Below are positions 49,859 through 61,635 of a DNA stretch of 64,000 nucleotides, in pieces (within the stretch, counting starts at the first letter, position 1; each line of letters starts with the position of its first letter). The stretch covers positions 43,134,485-43,198,484 of the forward strand of contig CM034237.1 of assembly GCA_019916065.1 (NCBI GenBank), read 5' to 3'. Below the pieces are notes generated by a model. It worked only from the letters and a program-made list of their open reading frames with translations. It was not told the origin of the DNA and did not search any database. The position numbers were made by a program, and so were the translations under genes. This DNA is from Vitellaria paradoxa (lineage: Eukaryota; Streptophyta; Magnoliopsida; Ericales; Sapotaceae).

Positions 49859-51778
49859 TGGCAAATTACACCAACCTTCCTTTGATGTTTGCTTGAATAC
49901 TTATACTCACACCCATTAATATTTAGAAATTACATTACCTGCCTTACATAAAATGTTATTAACATTGATCTTTTTTCGTTAAATTAATCATTAAAACTTA
50001 ATAAAAGGGATTTTTGGAGGCCGGTTACTATTTATGGACTTGTAAGGATTTTAGTCCTACCAAAAAAACTTATTTGTAAATAAGTCACACTTGTAACAAA
50101 AAGACAAAAAATGACGCGTTTTTCACTACATTTCAAAACTGCCAGTTTTATCCGAAAATAGTGCACACTTCACTCATAACTTCCGCGACTTTCTATCTTC
50201 TTTACAAAGCAAGCAAAACTGATTTTTGGAACAAAATCAAAACTATTTGAAAAAAAACCTAAATTGATAATCATTCCTAAGTATCTTTATTTTTTTTGAT
50301 TTTCAAACAGTATCGGTACTGTTTTGAAAATAGCTCAAAATACTAATCGACTCCATGAATTTTTCTTGCTCAAAACTCGTCATCTGCTTATAATTCATGG
50401 TGTTGTTTTGAAAACAGTACCGGTACTGTTTTGTACTGGTACTGTTTTCATACTATCTAAAAAACATCCATCGATACATAACACAAATCAACCATACGAG
50501 TCAACATCATCATATTTTTTGAAACAGTATCTGTACTGTTTTGAAGATAGCTCAAAATGCCGATTGGCCCCATAGATTTTTCTTACCCTTAAAACTCGTC
50601 ATCTGCTCATAATTCATGGTGTTATTTTGAAAACAGTACCGGTACTATTTTGTATCAGTATTGTTTTCATACTGCCTAACAAACATAAATCGATACATAA
50701 CACAAGCTAACCATAGGAGCCAACATCATCATATTTTTTGAAATAGTACCTGTACTGTTTTGAAGATAACTCAAAACACAGATCGGCCCCATGGATTTCT
50801 CTTGCCCTAAAAACTCATTATCTGCTTATAATTCATGGTGTTATTTTGAAAACAGTACCGGTAAAATAATATCGGTACTGTTTTGTACTGGTACTGTTTT
50901 CATACTGCCTAAAAAATATCAATCGATACATAACACAAACCAACCATACGAGTCAACATCATCATATTTTTTGAAACAGTACCGGTATTGTTTTGAAGAT
51001 AGCTCAAAACACCAATCGCCAAAATCAATCCATAAAGAAGATAGACCAAATAAGCTCTATCTTCTTCATATCTTCAAGATTAAAACGGTAAATAATGAAA
51101 CTGAAAACAATGAAGGAAAAAAAAATGGAAGAAGCGTGATTCTCGGTAAACATATCTTCACGCGATCTATAAGGAATGAAATAAAAAATAGAAGAACGTG
51201 ATTCGCGGTTAGCATGATTTCTGGCAACTTTCGTCTGACTTAATTATATAAACAAATAGCATTTATATCATATTAGAAATTATATTTAAAACCAAATCGT
51301 GGGACCCACTCAAAAGTGAGACTTAAATATAAAACTTTCTACATTAATGTGACTTAAAAGTAATACTTTTTTTTGGTGTGACTAAAAACCTTAAAAGATT
51401 ATAAAGTATAACTTAAATACAATTTTTTGTTAATAAAAAATGTAGATACTTTTTTTTTTCTTATTTTACTCATACTCTCTCGTGTCTTTGGCAGTTTTCT
51501 TTACAAAAATTTCAAAAATAAGTAAAAAAAATTAAAAACAAAAATTTTTGGAGAACTTTTGTAAAGAAAACTAATCAAGATGTGAGAGAAAGAGAGATAA
51601 AATATAAAAAGTACCTTAAATTTTAGTTACTTTAATATTTTCTGTTAAATTTAAACGGTTGATTTAACGGAAGATAGTCAATATTAATAATATTTCAAAA
51701 TAAAAGACGTAAATGTAATTTTTAAATGTTGAGAGTTATAAGTGTAATTAATTAATTAAAAGCAGGTATAACCCACCC
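49859..51778. mobile_element. Mutator-like non-autonomous element carrying a tandem array
   Basis: About 150 bp at the left (GGCAAATTACACCAACC ... CTTATACTCACACC, AAATTACATTACC, ATTAACATTGATC, GTTAAAT) recurs inverted at the right end (51615-51778). The right end, reverse-complemented, reads ACTTATAACTCTCAAC, AAATTACATTTACG, TTAATATTGACTATC, CGTTAAAT. Long degenerate inverted ends and a GG.AAATTACA.. terminus fit MULE-type elements, but no clean 9-bp duplication is visible and the outer limits are approximate. A solo relic of the same end lies at about 52340-52500. Confidence 0.55.
50308..51010. repeat. Tandem array of ~217-bp units with a CAGTACCGGTACTG palindrome
   Basis: Units start near 50308, 50525, 50744 and 50977 (steps 217, 219 and 233). 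Each holds ATAATTCATGGTGTT, CATACTGCCTAA-type sequence, CGATACATAACACAA, CAACATCATCATATTTTTTG and two or more copies of a CAGTACCGGTACTG-like motif. At 50411-50432 this motif is the core of a perfect 22-bp palindrome. The frames at 50324-50575 and 50791-51201 are repeat translation, not genes. Confidence 0.85.
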
Positions 51779-52339
51779 CATAAAAAATGAAGCATTAAAT
51801 TAAATTAAATTAAAGTAAATTAAGAAGTGACTTTCCGCATCATATCATATCGGGGTATGAGGCTGCCTTATTTTATTTTATTTTGGATAGAGAAGTGTAA
51901 GGTTTCCTTTCAGAAAAAAGTCACCCTTAAAGCTGCAAAAGTGTCTTTGTATTCATTCATTAATTGTGTTGAAACCATCTTTCTGTTCCAAATTCAATAA
52001 ACGTGTAAACGATTGCAGTCTGCTTAAAATCAAATTGATGGATACCACCGAAGCCGTATTTGAAATCATTTCTTATTTGAAAAATTTAGGCCGGTCGGGA
52101 ACCCCTTGACTTTTGTGGACATTGATTATTTTTGTTTTTTTTTTCCCCTCAAATTATTTTGCTTGCTTTGATCGCAGGGAACGTTGACAGGGGTTGGAGT
52201 TAATCCTCAGATATTCTCTGTATTGATACATGCAGCTGTCTAAGTCGACACGGTTAAAATTGAAATGCAAGCACCTCCAGCTGTCTGTTTCCAACCCGTC
52301 ATTTTCCATTCGTTTGTTAACGATGTTTTTAAGATAAAT

Positions 52340-52500
52340 TATATTTATCTCTCTTCAATATTCGTGTAATTATATTTACTAACATGTAATATTTAAAAAT
52401 TATACTCACATTTTTTATTTTAAAAAATTATTAATATTAACAATCTTTTGTTAAAAATTAATAAAAATATTAAAAAAATAAAAAATTTAAGTATTTTTTT
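52340..52500. repeat. Relic of the Mutator-like inverted end
   Basis: The order AAATTATATTTATC, GTAATTATATTTACTAAC, AAATTATACTCACA, TTATTAATATTAACAATC, GTTAAA parallels the left end of the element at 49859. A solo, decayed terminus. Confidence 0.45.
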
Positions 52501-52925
52501 AATTTTAGTATCTTTTAATATTGTCATAGCCCATTAACTCACATCGCCTGCAACACCATCCACCGCCTCAGTCGCCATTAATCATCAATTTGACACCAAC
52601 CGAGCCGAACTCGACTCCACTGGCCACACCAGACCCGCTGCTACTTTTTTTGTTTTGGTCCCAGTCTCTCTCCTTTCTCCTTGCCGCTCCCACAATCCAA
52701 CCGTTGCGACCAACAAGCTATCATTGCCAGTCCAAACCACCAATGCCCATAGCCTTCACTCAGCCCCCTGCCCGTTGCCCAAACCAAACCAAACTCAACA
52801 CTCCTCGTCTTTTTCTTCCTCTTCCTCTTGTGGCCTCTTAGCCCCTGAAAATATATTACTTTACTCCAGTTTAAAAATGAATGCATAATCTTTTTTTATT
52901 TGGATTAAAGTGTAAAATTGACTAA
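52501..52925. other. GC-richer patch of unknown origin
   Basis: Between about 52540 and 52850 the composition is C-rich (many CCACC, CCAAACC). Overlapping frames of 77-83 codons on both strands show only Pro/Ser/Thr-rich low complexity. Possibly an old captured fragment; no function can be assigned. Confidence 0.35.
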
Positions 52926-53348
52926 TAGCCTCTTTGGTGTTTCAAAAAACGGTGAAAAATACTGAAAACCTCTCTAACACATTTTATACATCTTGTACTT
53001 CGTAAAATTTTTATAAATTTATATATATCTACATATTCTAATAAATTTTTACAAATCTCAATAAATTTTTTATAAAAAACTAATACCATTTCACAAATCC
53101 TAATAACATTTCTACAAATTCTAAAAATTGTTTAACCTCTTTTAATAAATTCTGACACAAAATCATTTTGACAAAACCAAAAAAGTTGTTTGAGCGGTTT
53201 CTCTCTCTAAAAGCCTGACACAAAAGTTAAAAATTCTCACTATTCATCTCTAAAAAATGTGATTTGGTTATTGTGCACTAAACGTTGAAAGGTTTTCCAA
53301 GTCACATTTTTCGTTTTTTTGGTTATTTTTCGCACACCAAACAGACCC
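52926..53348. mobile_element. PIF/Harbinger-like MITE, second copy of the 12370 family
   Basis: 423 bp aligning end to end with 12370-12802: GTGAAA.ATACT.AAAAC, TCTAACACATTTT, CTTCGTAAAATTT.TATAAATT, TTTCACAAATCC.. and the right end GCACACCAAACAGACCC. Flanked by TAA on both sides (52923-52925, 53349-53351). The left end has decayed. Confidence 0.85.
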
Positions 53349-53351
53349 TAA

Positions 53352-54371
53352 ATTTATTAAATTTAATTAGATTTATGTATTATGAGTCAAAATTAATTGA
53401 AGGAAAAAGATTTCTACAAATAGAGACCGACAAAAATACATCTTTACTCATCTTTCATGTTAAAATAAAATATTGTTTTCTTTTTTTGAAAAACTCAATT
53501 TGTTTCAATTTTTTCATATAATATTTCTTGAATGACCAAATATAAATTTATATGGTATATGCGGTACAAATCTAGTTAAATTTAATATTTTTAAATAATT
53601 TTATACTTTAATCTAAATTATAAAAAGAACATGGAGCCATATATTTTTTTTTTGGTTAAAATCACAAAAAGGAGTAAAGTGCAATCAACTCATCAATTAC
53701 TAACTACTCTTATCACAAACGTGATGAGCCATTTAGATTTCAAAAACACACGCATGACAAAATACAAATATCAGCAGTAAGCTTCAGTAGCGTGATTAGT
53801 CAACAACAATCTCGTGTGAAGGAACATGCACGGTTACGTATCATTAATGACTGCCTAATTTACACTGTAGTTAGGTGAGGAATAGCTTTCACCGCATGCA
53901 TCCTTACTTTTACTTCAAAATCTCCGACTCCTTCCTCTCCCATGGCTCTAACTAATTCCGTCACTGGCTAGCCCAATGTTGCTTCGCTTATCAGAACTAT
54001 GGCATTGACCCTTACTTTGGTCAGATTAGCAGAAAGCATTCGGGGAACGAAACCGAGCACCGGTAAGACATCTCATGACTCTGATTGTATTTGGGCATTC
54101 GCTTTCTTTTACTAATTAAGTTAATTATGGCGTTGACCATTTTTGAACTTCTCGCGGTTTTGGTTAGTCTCTTTCATTCTTTGATTGCAAATCAATCTAC
54201 AAACGTTTATACGAACGAAATTGGTTAGTAAGTCAGTCAAGAAAAAGTTACCACAGCCGCCGCCACCGGTCTTCGGCACACATCACGTTCATCATGAGAA
54301 ACACGCCTCTCCCTCCTCACGTGCGGATAAAATTGATGACCCAATTCGTCTACTCTCATCATATGCTGTCC

Positions 54372-54410
<39 letters not shown>

Positions 54411-55385
54411 TCATATTATCTACTGCATGTTTGTCACATGTATCGACGTTATACCTACTCTTTAGCAACAAACTGGCACTGATCAAAGCCGTGGTGGAAG
54501 TTTCCAAGGCAAATAGCCCTAGTTTAATGTGACAAAAATCAAAAAAGATTGTTGCTATTTTGTAACTCTTTAGAAAAAAAAAAAAGAGAAAAAAAAGGAA
54601 AAGGTTTTTGGCATATGTTAAATACAAAGACTAAAGTATGGTTTTAATTAAATAACAGTAATAGCTGATATTAGTGTACAATCGGACCACTAAAATGGTC
54701 AAATCAACGTAAACTAGGCCATGTAATTCGATTTGATTTAAAATTTTGAGTTAACGATTAGTTGCAGTTTGAAAGATTAAAAAAAAACTAAACAAGTTGA
54801 GTTGGCTTACCGTTCAAATGGTAAATTATCTAAACTAAATTGATACTATTAATTATATATATTATATAATATGCCAAGTATATAACTAGATGCTTTTATA
54901 TATACTAGTGGATGCAACACTTTGTGTGTTCGTGATATAAAAATGCTTATTAATATATATATATATATATATATTTATTTTTCTAAATTGTAAAAAAACT
55001 AATTAAAAACGACAAAGATTGAGGCATTTATCATAGATAATAAATAGTGATATTTAAATAAACAGTTAGTAATTAAGAGGTATTTTAAAAAGACAAACAA
55101 AAGTAGTAGAAAATTAAGATGCAGACAAGAAAAATAAAAATTATGAAGAGAAAATTATTTAAATAATTTATAGAATTTAAAAATTTCCTTATACACCTCT
55201 TTTAATTTGTGGGTGGTTCTTGGTGGTTAAAGAGTATTAATGAAAGAAACTGAAAACTTTTGACAAAGTGATTGAATTCATCAATTTTTAAATTTCACCA
55301 ATACTCTTACTATTTTATTATATAATAGTATAAATAAAAAGTAACATATAGAGTGTGATTATATATATATGCTCATAAATTAAAA
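53352..55385. other. Intergenic DNA, no gene assigned
   Basis: AT-rich, with an A-run of about 32 at 54373-54404. Around 53940-54066 the sequence is less AT-rich; an ATG at 53999 opens MALTLTLVRLAESIRGTKPS before a GTAAGA donor-like site, but I see no following exon and do not recognise the peptide. Confidence 0.4.
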
Positions 55386-55497
55386 TGACACTATAAGAAA
55401 AAGCATTTTTAGCAATCATTTTTCGCTATCAAAACTAAATTTGGTCGCTAAATATTAGTTTTTAGTGACTAAAGATCATTTGGTCACTAATAATTTA

Positions 55498-56210
55498 TTT
55501 TTAGCGACCAAATAAGTTTGGTCGCTAAATCCCAAGCAATTGGCGGCCAATTGGTCGCTAAAAGTTAACTTTTAGCGACCAAATATTAATTTGGTTATTA
55601 AAAAGTTCTAAAATATTTCCTCCCACCCTTTGCTGCCAACAATGGCTTTTGGCTACCAAAACATTTGGTCGTGAAATATTTTTATAATTTTTTGACATTT
55701 ATTTTTAGCGACCAAATAAGTTTGGTCGCTAAATCCTAGGCATTTGGTGACCAATTGGTCACTAAAAGTTAACCTTCAGTGACCAAATATTAATTTGGTC
55801 GCTAAAGAGTTCAAAAATATTTCTGGTGCCAACAATGGCTTTTGGCTACCAAAACATTTGGTTGCGAAATATTTTTATAATTTTTTGACATTTATTTTTA
55901 GCGACCAAATAAGTTTAATCGCTAAATCCCACGCATTTGGCGGTCAAGTAGTCGCTAAAAGTTAACATTTAGCGTCCAAATATTAATTTAGTTGCTAAAG
56001 AGTTCTAAAATATTTCCCTCTATCCCTTGGCGCCAATAATGATTTTTGGCTACCAAAACATTTGGTCGCGAAATATTTTCATAATTTTTTGACATTCATT
56101 TTTAGCAACCAAATAAGATTGGTGGCTAAATTCTAAGCATTTGGCGACCAATTGGTCGCTAAAAAAATCTCTTCATCAACCAAATATTAATTTAGTAGCT
56201 AAAAAATTTA
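55498..56210. repeat. ~200-bp tandem repeat in the CACTA left sub-terminal region
   Basis: TTTTTAGCGACCAAATAAG recurs at about 55498, 55702, 55895 and (decayed) 56098. Each unit also holds GGCTACCAAAACATTTGGT and ATAATTTTTTGACATT. Three and a half copies. Confidence 0.8.
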
Positions 56211-57351
56211 AATGGATAAATAAAAATAATTAAATTTTATTTCTTTTTCTATTTTTCTCTCAAAAAAATTTATTTATCTCTTTGTATGATTTAAATTAGA
56301 TTTCATAAATTTTATTTTAAAGTTTATTTATTAATTTTAATTAATTTATAAAAATTATCAAAAATTATAATCATGGATCAATAAAAGAATGTTACCAAAT
56401 TAATGCTAAAACTAAATTCACCAAATAAAATTTAGATAATTTGAATGTATAATCATTTTTTGTTTCAAAGTAAATATGTTGGAGTAACCTTTATAGTTTG
56501 TATAATTTATAATCAAGTGAATATTAAACGTTTTAATATCTAATAATTGTTTAGTGTAATTTAATATTAATTATATTAAAGTGACATTATTTTAATTAAA
56601 TTTAAAAGTAAAAGTAACAAATATTATTTATTAATTTTAAGTAATTTCATTTCTTTATCTTTTTAGAACTTTTTTCCAAATATAATCACCTAAAATATTT
56701 TTTTTAATTAGAAATAAATTCTTAAAATAGTTTTCAAAAATTTTGATTTTAAAAATAATTTTCTAAAACTAAAACTAATTGCGACCAAATTATTTTTAAA
56801 AATATAAATACAAAATGAAGAAAAAAATATATATAGTGAGCCATGATATAACTAAATTAAAGATATGTATTAAATATGTGCTACATATATGAATTGGAGG
56901 AAAATAAAAAACAAAAAACATGTAAAATTATTTTTAGTTAAATATAATAGTTAGTCATAAATTATTTTACTAAATATCTATACAGTTTCATATATTGTTT
57001 ATGATTTCAAATTATTGAAACAAAAATTAAAATAATTAAATAAAAATAATAAATTTTTTTATCACTTTTGCTAACTAATTAGTCTATAAAGGGGCATTTC
57101 TTGCAACCAATTGGTTGACAAAAATGTTAAAAATTTATTATAAAAAAGTTAAAGTAATTAAATAAAATCATAAATTTTTTTATCATTTTTGGCGACCAGT
57201 ACCTTTGGCGACCAATTGGTCGCTAAAGACGTACCTTTGGTGACCAATTAGTCACTAAAGGGGTACCTTTGCCAACCAATTGGTCGTCAAAAGTGATAAA
57301 AGTTTGTTTATATATATAAAAAAGTGTAAAATATATATTCAAATAATAGCA

Positions 57352-57408
57352 TGGCCTAGTTGGTCAACCACATGAACTTCCAAAGAAATGGCACGAGTTC
57401 GAATTTCA
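57352..57408 (+). other. tRNA-like sequence inside the CACTA element
   Basis: An A-box-like TGGCCTAGTTGGT (57352-57364) and B-box-like GAGTTCGAATTTC (57395-57407) are spaced as in a tRNA gene, but acceptor and anticodon arms do not pair well. Probably a SINE or tRNA relic rather than a functional tRNA. Confidence 0.45.
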
Positions 57409-57444
57409 GCAACAATAACAAAAATCTCAAAAATAAAAATTCAA

Positions 57445-57559
57445 CACGTGGCGGAATCATAGGCTAACACGTGGCAGAATTATAAGCTGACACGTGGTGG
57501 AATCATAGGCTGACACGCGGTGGAATCATAGGCTGACATGTGACGAAATTATAGGCCAA
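57445..57559. repeat. 23-bp minisatellite with G-box cores, five copies
   Basis: Units start at 57445, 57468, 57491, 57514 and 57537, exactly 23 bp apart. The unit is CACGTGG followed by YGGAATCATAGGCTGA. The first three keep the perfect G-box CACGTGG, the fourth has CACGCGG and the fifth CATGTGA. Confidence 0.9.
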
Positions 57560-59976
57560 AAACCAACCTTTGGCGACCAAATTTTTGGTCGCTAAAGGGT
57601 AAACCTTTGCCGACCAAATATATTGGTCGCCAAAAACCAACCTTTGGCAACCAAATTTTTGATCGCTAAAGAGTAAACCTTTTGCTGACCAAAGATATTG
57701 GTCGCCAAAAACTAATCTTTGGCGACCAAATTTTTGGTCGCTAAAGAGTAAACCTTTGCCAACCAAATATATTTTTGGTCGCCAATACCTTCTGCCACTA
57801 GCCTTTCCCGACCGAAAAGTAACTTTTCGCAACTAAATTTTTGGTCGCTAAAAGTGTTTATTGTTATAGTATGAACCTTTTAACAATTATTTTGTCTTCC
57901 TTAATTTCGTCGTGAATGTAATAACCTGAATTTTTTCCTCTTAATTAATTTGCTTAAGTGTGCTGGTGATATTTGTTATAGTAAAAATCTAGAGAATTGA
58001 GGATTTGAAAATTTTTGGAATAATAAAATTAGTTGGAAAGATTTTCGGATTGAATTTCATTCTATGTGGGAGTTTAATTTCTAAAATTTTTATCCAAATA
58101 CTTCCTAGCCCAATTACCTATTTGGTTCAAACCAAGCCTATTAACCCATGGGTCAACCATTTTCTTTGACTCACCTCAACTCACTTCAACTCACTTTATC
58201 ACTCAATGAGTTGACTCATGAATAGTTGCTTTAAATTATTTCCCGACAACTTCATTTTCCATCTTCCATACACTCTCACAATCTTTCAAAATTATTTGAC
58301 TAATTAAACAAAGAGAAGACCCTACATTGATGACCTTAAAGCATATTTTTTAAATTATTTAGCAAACAAGATTTAAAGCAATTTGTTTGAAAGCTAGCAT
58401 GATTTAAAGTATTTTGTTAATTTGTTAAAAAGCTAGCATGATTGTTTAATTTGTCAAAAAGTTAGCATGATTCTCGGATCATGCCACCCATCCTCATCCA
58501 TCCTCCAACACCTATCTTTAATTATGTGGTTAGATAGTCAAAAAGGCTAAGCTAGATTATTTAGATTATACTACCTAATGCATAATGCTACTTTAGTGGT
58601 TTTCAAGTTTAGGTAGTGGAACTTGTTTTTCTCTACCGACACTTCCTCTACACTCCCTATAAATTGTGTGTCTTCCAAAAAAGAAAATAAGAGAGAAATA
58701 ATAATAAATTATTAATTAGTGAGGTTGAAGATTTGGTGTTACTTGGAGGAAGAAGAAAGGCTTGGAATTTTTCAATTTGGGTGGTGTTCAAAGCTAACTC
58801 ATTTTTCATTCTCAGACTTGGTCGTTAATATCTTCATTGAGGTAGGATGACGAATCTTCTAAAATATATTTTATGCATTTGCTGGGTTTAAAGTATGAAA
58901 CTTGATTGTGATAAAAATATATACCCGTATATTGGGGGTAGGGAAACCAAAATTTTAACTGATTTAATTCAGTATGCTGACAGCTCTCTATTTGTAACTT
59001 CTAATGTGCTCCTGACCCCTAAAACAGTAGAATTAGGCTTCGGCTAAAACATAAAAGTTGTAGCCCTTTCCGTTTTCTTTTCAACCCAAAAAGAATTGCA
59101 TCAATCTGATTTGTGAGTCAAAAGTTATGCCCAAAATATTGAGCACGTGTAAAACTGTATTTTCTGAACAAACTGAATTCAAGGCTGTTTTTGTACCTTT
59201 AGACCTTAGAATTTTAAAAAGTGTAAAACATGAAAGTTGTAGGTCTTGATGTCTAGTTTCTACAGATATAAAGTTTATAGATATTGGAGTTCTGCTCTAT
59301 TTTATATGAATTTTCTTTCAAGCTACTATTTCTGCTTAGTTTTAATTGATGCTTGTTTGGATTTGTTTAGAATATTATGTTTAAAGATTTATTTAAATTT
59401 CTAATTTCCTTCTGTTAGTTATTTTCATGTTAATAATTTCTATTGATATAAAATTATTTTAAACTGGATATTATGTATTATTTGATACTCTAATATTGAT
59501 GATAATTGACTTAGATAATCAGTTTCATCATGAATAGTTGGATGACTTATTCAAACTAAAATGCTAAGTATTTGATAAAATGCCCAAAAGAAATAATGGA
59601 CTTGTTCTTTTCTCATTTGGTCTTTCTTAAATGAATTTGATTTATTTTTAGGCATTGTTTTGTCAACCTAGCAAGTTATATAACTATATTTTTATGATTA
59701 AGTCAATTTAATGAAACTTATTTAATACCTTCTTAAACATTGGAATAATTCTATGGACATTTGTGGATATATTGAAGCCGAAAACCTACGATAAGGGTTT
59801 GATTATAAAGAAGATGATGATTGAAAAATTTATTCAAATTATTTTAAAAAATATATATAATAAATAAAACTTATAAATTTTTCTAAAATTAAATATAAGT
59901 TCAAAGAACTATTTATTATCTTTATATTCCATAAAATAATAAAATAAAAGGTAAAAAAGACAAAAATCGAGATTTG

Positions 59977-60051
59977 TAGCCAATGAGATTCGAACTTGCG
60001 ACTTTAAATTGCAATTAGGGTCGCCCACCCACTAAGCTACCAACCTCGGCC
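59977..60051 (-). other. tRNA-like relic in the LTR-like element
   Basis: On the - strand, A box TGGTAGCTTAGTGGG (60028-60042) and B box GTTCGAATCTC (59985-59995) are near consensus, but the acceptor stem does not pair convincingly. Most likely a SINE or tRNA-derived relic. Confidence 0.45.
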
Positions 60052-60800
60052 CAATTAATATACCATTAAAAATAATTTTATTCTTATCAAAGGTGGTACG
60101 GTAAACTTGTCAAAACAATTAACTAAATTACTAATTCGTATTCTAAATTTTTTTTACTTGCTACTTGTTAATTAAATGTAGTACCTACTTTTGTAATAAT
60201 GATATTGGTGACTATGTTAAATCTTTGATTTATTGAGAATTATTATTAAATTATGGATTTAGATAAAGTGCTTAAAAATATACTGCATGTGACTGAATAA
60301 TCCCACTTTTGATTCATCACTCGGGAACATTGCCGGTTGTTATTAAAAATATCTGATTTCCATACAAGATACCATTAGAATGTAAAAAGGTGAGAAGAAA
60401 TTTAGGCACTCGGTGCTAAAGTTATTTTTGGCAATGGGGTGATGGGTGGGTAGAAATGGCCTTTTAGATGGAGATGGGAACATATGCATTTTATTTGGGA
60501 GATGCTCCCTTCTGACCTGGCCAGTCAGGTAGCCGGTCGCAAAGGCTAGATTTTTGGTAGGTGACACTGTCGGTATGCATTGGATGTTAAGCCCGTAAAT
60601 TCACTGGTTCCCAAGGCTGGGGGTAGAGGAGGATAGGAGTATGATTATCTTAGGAGGATTTAGATTAAACTCCCCTACAAAATTTTACTGTGATTAGCAA
60701 CCTCTCTTGTTTATGTATGAATGATATGTTGGAATTATTTAATTAAATTTAATTCCTCTTGATGAATATTTTATAATATATATATATATATATGAAACTT

Positions 60801-60869
60801 GTATCGCTACGGGATTTGATCCCGAGACCTTGAAGATCTAAATCTGAGATCCCTACCACTGCGACACAG
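60801..60869 (-). other. tRNA-like sequence with an intact T arm
   Basis: On the - strand: GTGTCGC near the 5' end can pair with GCGATAC at the 3' end (one wobble or mismatch); the A-box-like TCGCAGTGGTAGG lies at 60852-60864; and a perfect T arm CGGGATCAAATCCCG at 60810-60824. It is short for a tRNA and the anticodon arm is poor, so it is probably a pseudo-tRNA. Confidence 0.4.
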
Positions 60870-61635
60870 ACTTCATTGTGGTACACACATCAATATTTAA
60901 CTATTTTTACATGTAAGTAAAATAGTAATTACGGTGACGATTTCATCGAACCGTTGTAAGTACAATTTACATTATTTAGTTGAGATCTATTGAATTAATT
61001 GTTGCATAAGCAGTATGCCACCTAAACACATTCACTGTAGTGGGTCACTTAATACAGTGTAGCATTACAATCACTGCATATAGGCACCTAGGAGATTCTG
61101 ATTACTGGGCTTTAGTAGCTCACCCCTTGTGGGAATATGTTTTTTTAAGATATTAAGCATAGGGATACAGAAGATGAGCTGGAAAGAGATTAATTTCTCT
61201 TAAATATTCCATCAGAAGAGTTATCTATTTTTTTTCTTCTTTCCTGCGCAGAGCTGGAGGACTTTATTTTTGGTTTGTAACAATTGTTGGATGATTGTAA
61301 TTATTAAGCTTAGACCTAATTTATTTTTATTTGGTATGTAATGTTAATCGCGTAGTTGCGACACTTAGATGGCTCTGTAATATTTTTCTCTATCTTTATT
61401 TTGTGCCCTGTAGTTGAAATCCTATAAAATGGTTCTGTCCAATGACTTATAAATATTGTTTGGGATAAAGAAGAGATTTTGAATATCTTAAATTTTTCTT
61501 GCGGGTCAACCCCAATTAGGAGAAAAATTCTGGGATATGACAGTGTGTTATTATCATCTTATTTTTATACCTAACAAATAAATCCTAAGCCACCCCTGGG
61601 CATTCGGTTATGAAAATCCAGGGCATGACAGTGAA

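Larger units (their letters stand above)
55389..57871 (+). mobile_element. Non-autonomous CACTA (En/Spm-type) transposon
   Basis: 2483 bp. The left end CACTATAAGAAAAAGC and the right end, read inversely as TACTATAACAATAAACAC, are the terminal inverted repeats; the right terminal G has changed to A. A 3-bp direct repeat TGA flanks it (55386-55388, 57872-57874). Both sub-terminal regions are packed with TTTGGTCGCTAAA and its complement, the repeat type that CACTA transposases bind. No transposase-like coding sequence is present. The 109-codon frame at 57503-57832 is a translation of these repeats. Confidence 0.88.
57917..61630 (+). mobile_element. Probable solo LTR or LTR-like element of Gypsy type (3.7 kb)
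   Basis: Starts TGTAATAACCTGAA and ends CCAGGGCATGACA, flanked by the 5-bp repeat GTGAA (57912-57916 and 61631-61635). Inside are a TATA box (TATAAAT at 58658-58664) and the paired AAAAGTTGTAG blocks (about 59054 and 59232), which I associate with long plant Gypsy LTRs. No gag or pol is present, so it looks like a solo LTR. An alternative right end exists at 61541 (GGGATATGACA), which is also nearly an inverse of the left end, so the classification is not settled. Confidence 0.55.

Noticed and set aside
50308..51010. Regularly spaced repeats, considered as a CRISPR array
   Set aside because: Units are ~217 bp, tandem and without unique spacers, in plant nuclear DNA.
50791..51201. 136-codon open frame similar to the one at 50324-50575
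   Set aside because: Both are readings of the same 217-bp tandem unit, which explains their similarity.
52590..52888. Overlapping Pro/Ser-rich open frames on both strands
   Set aside because: Low-complexity C-rich DNA open on both strands, with no recognisable domain or splice partner.
53940..54070. Possible first exon (ATG at 53999 with a donor-like GTAAGA after it)
   Set aside because: No downstream exon or family match could be found, so it is not called a gene.
54185..54627. Open frames with long Lys or Phe runs
   Set aside because: They translate a 32-base A run and nearby A-rich DNA.
57503..57832. 109-codon open frame on the - strand with internal repeats (FSDQKFG..RLVFGDQY)
   Set aside because: It is the translation of the CACTA sub-terminal TTTGGTCGC repeats; the periodicity comes from the DNA repeat.
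60801..60869. Functional tRNA gene
   Set aside because: The T arm is good but the overall length and anticodon arm do not fit; kept only as tRNA-like.
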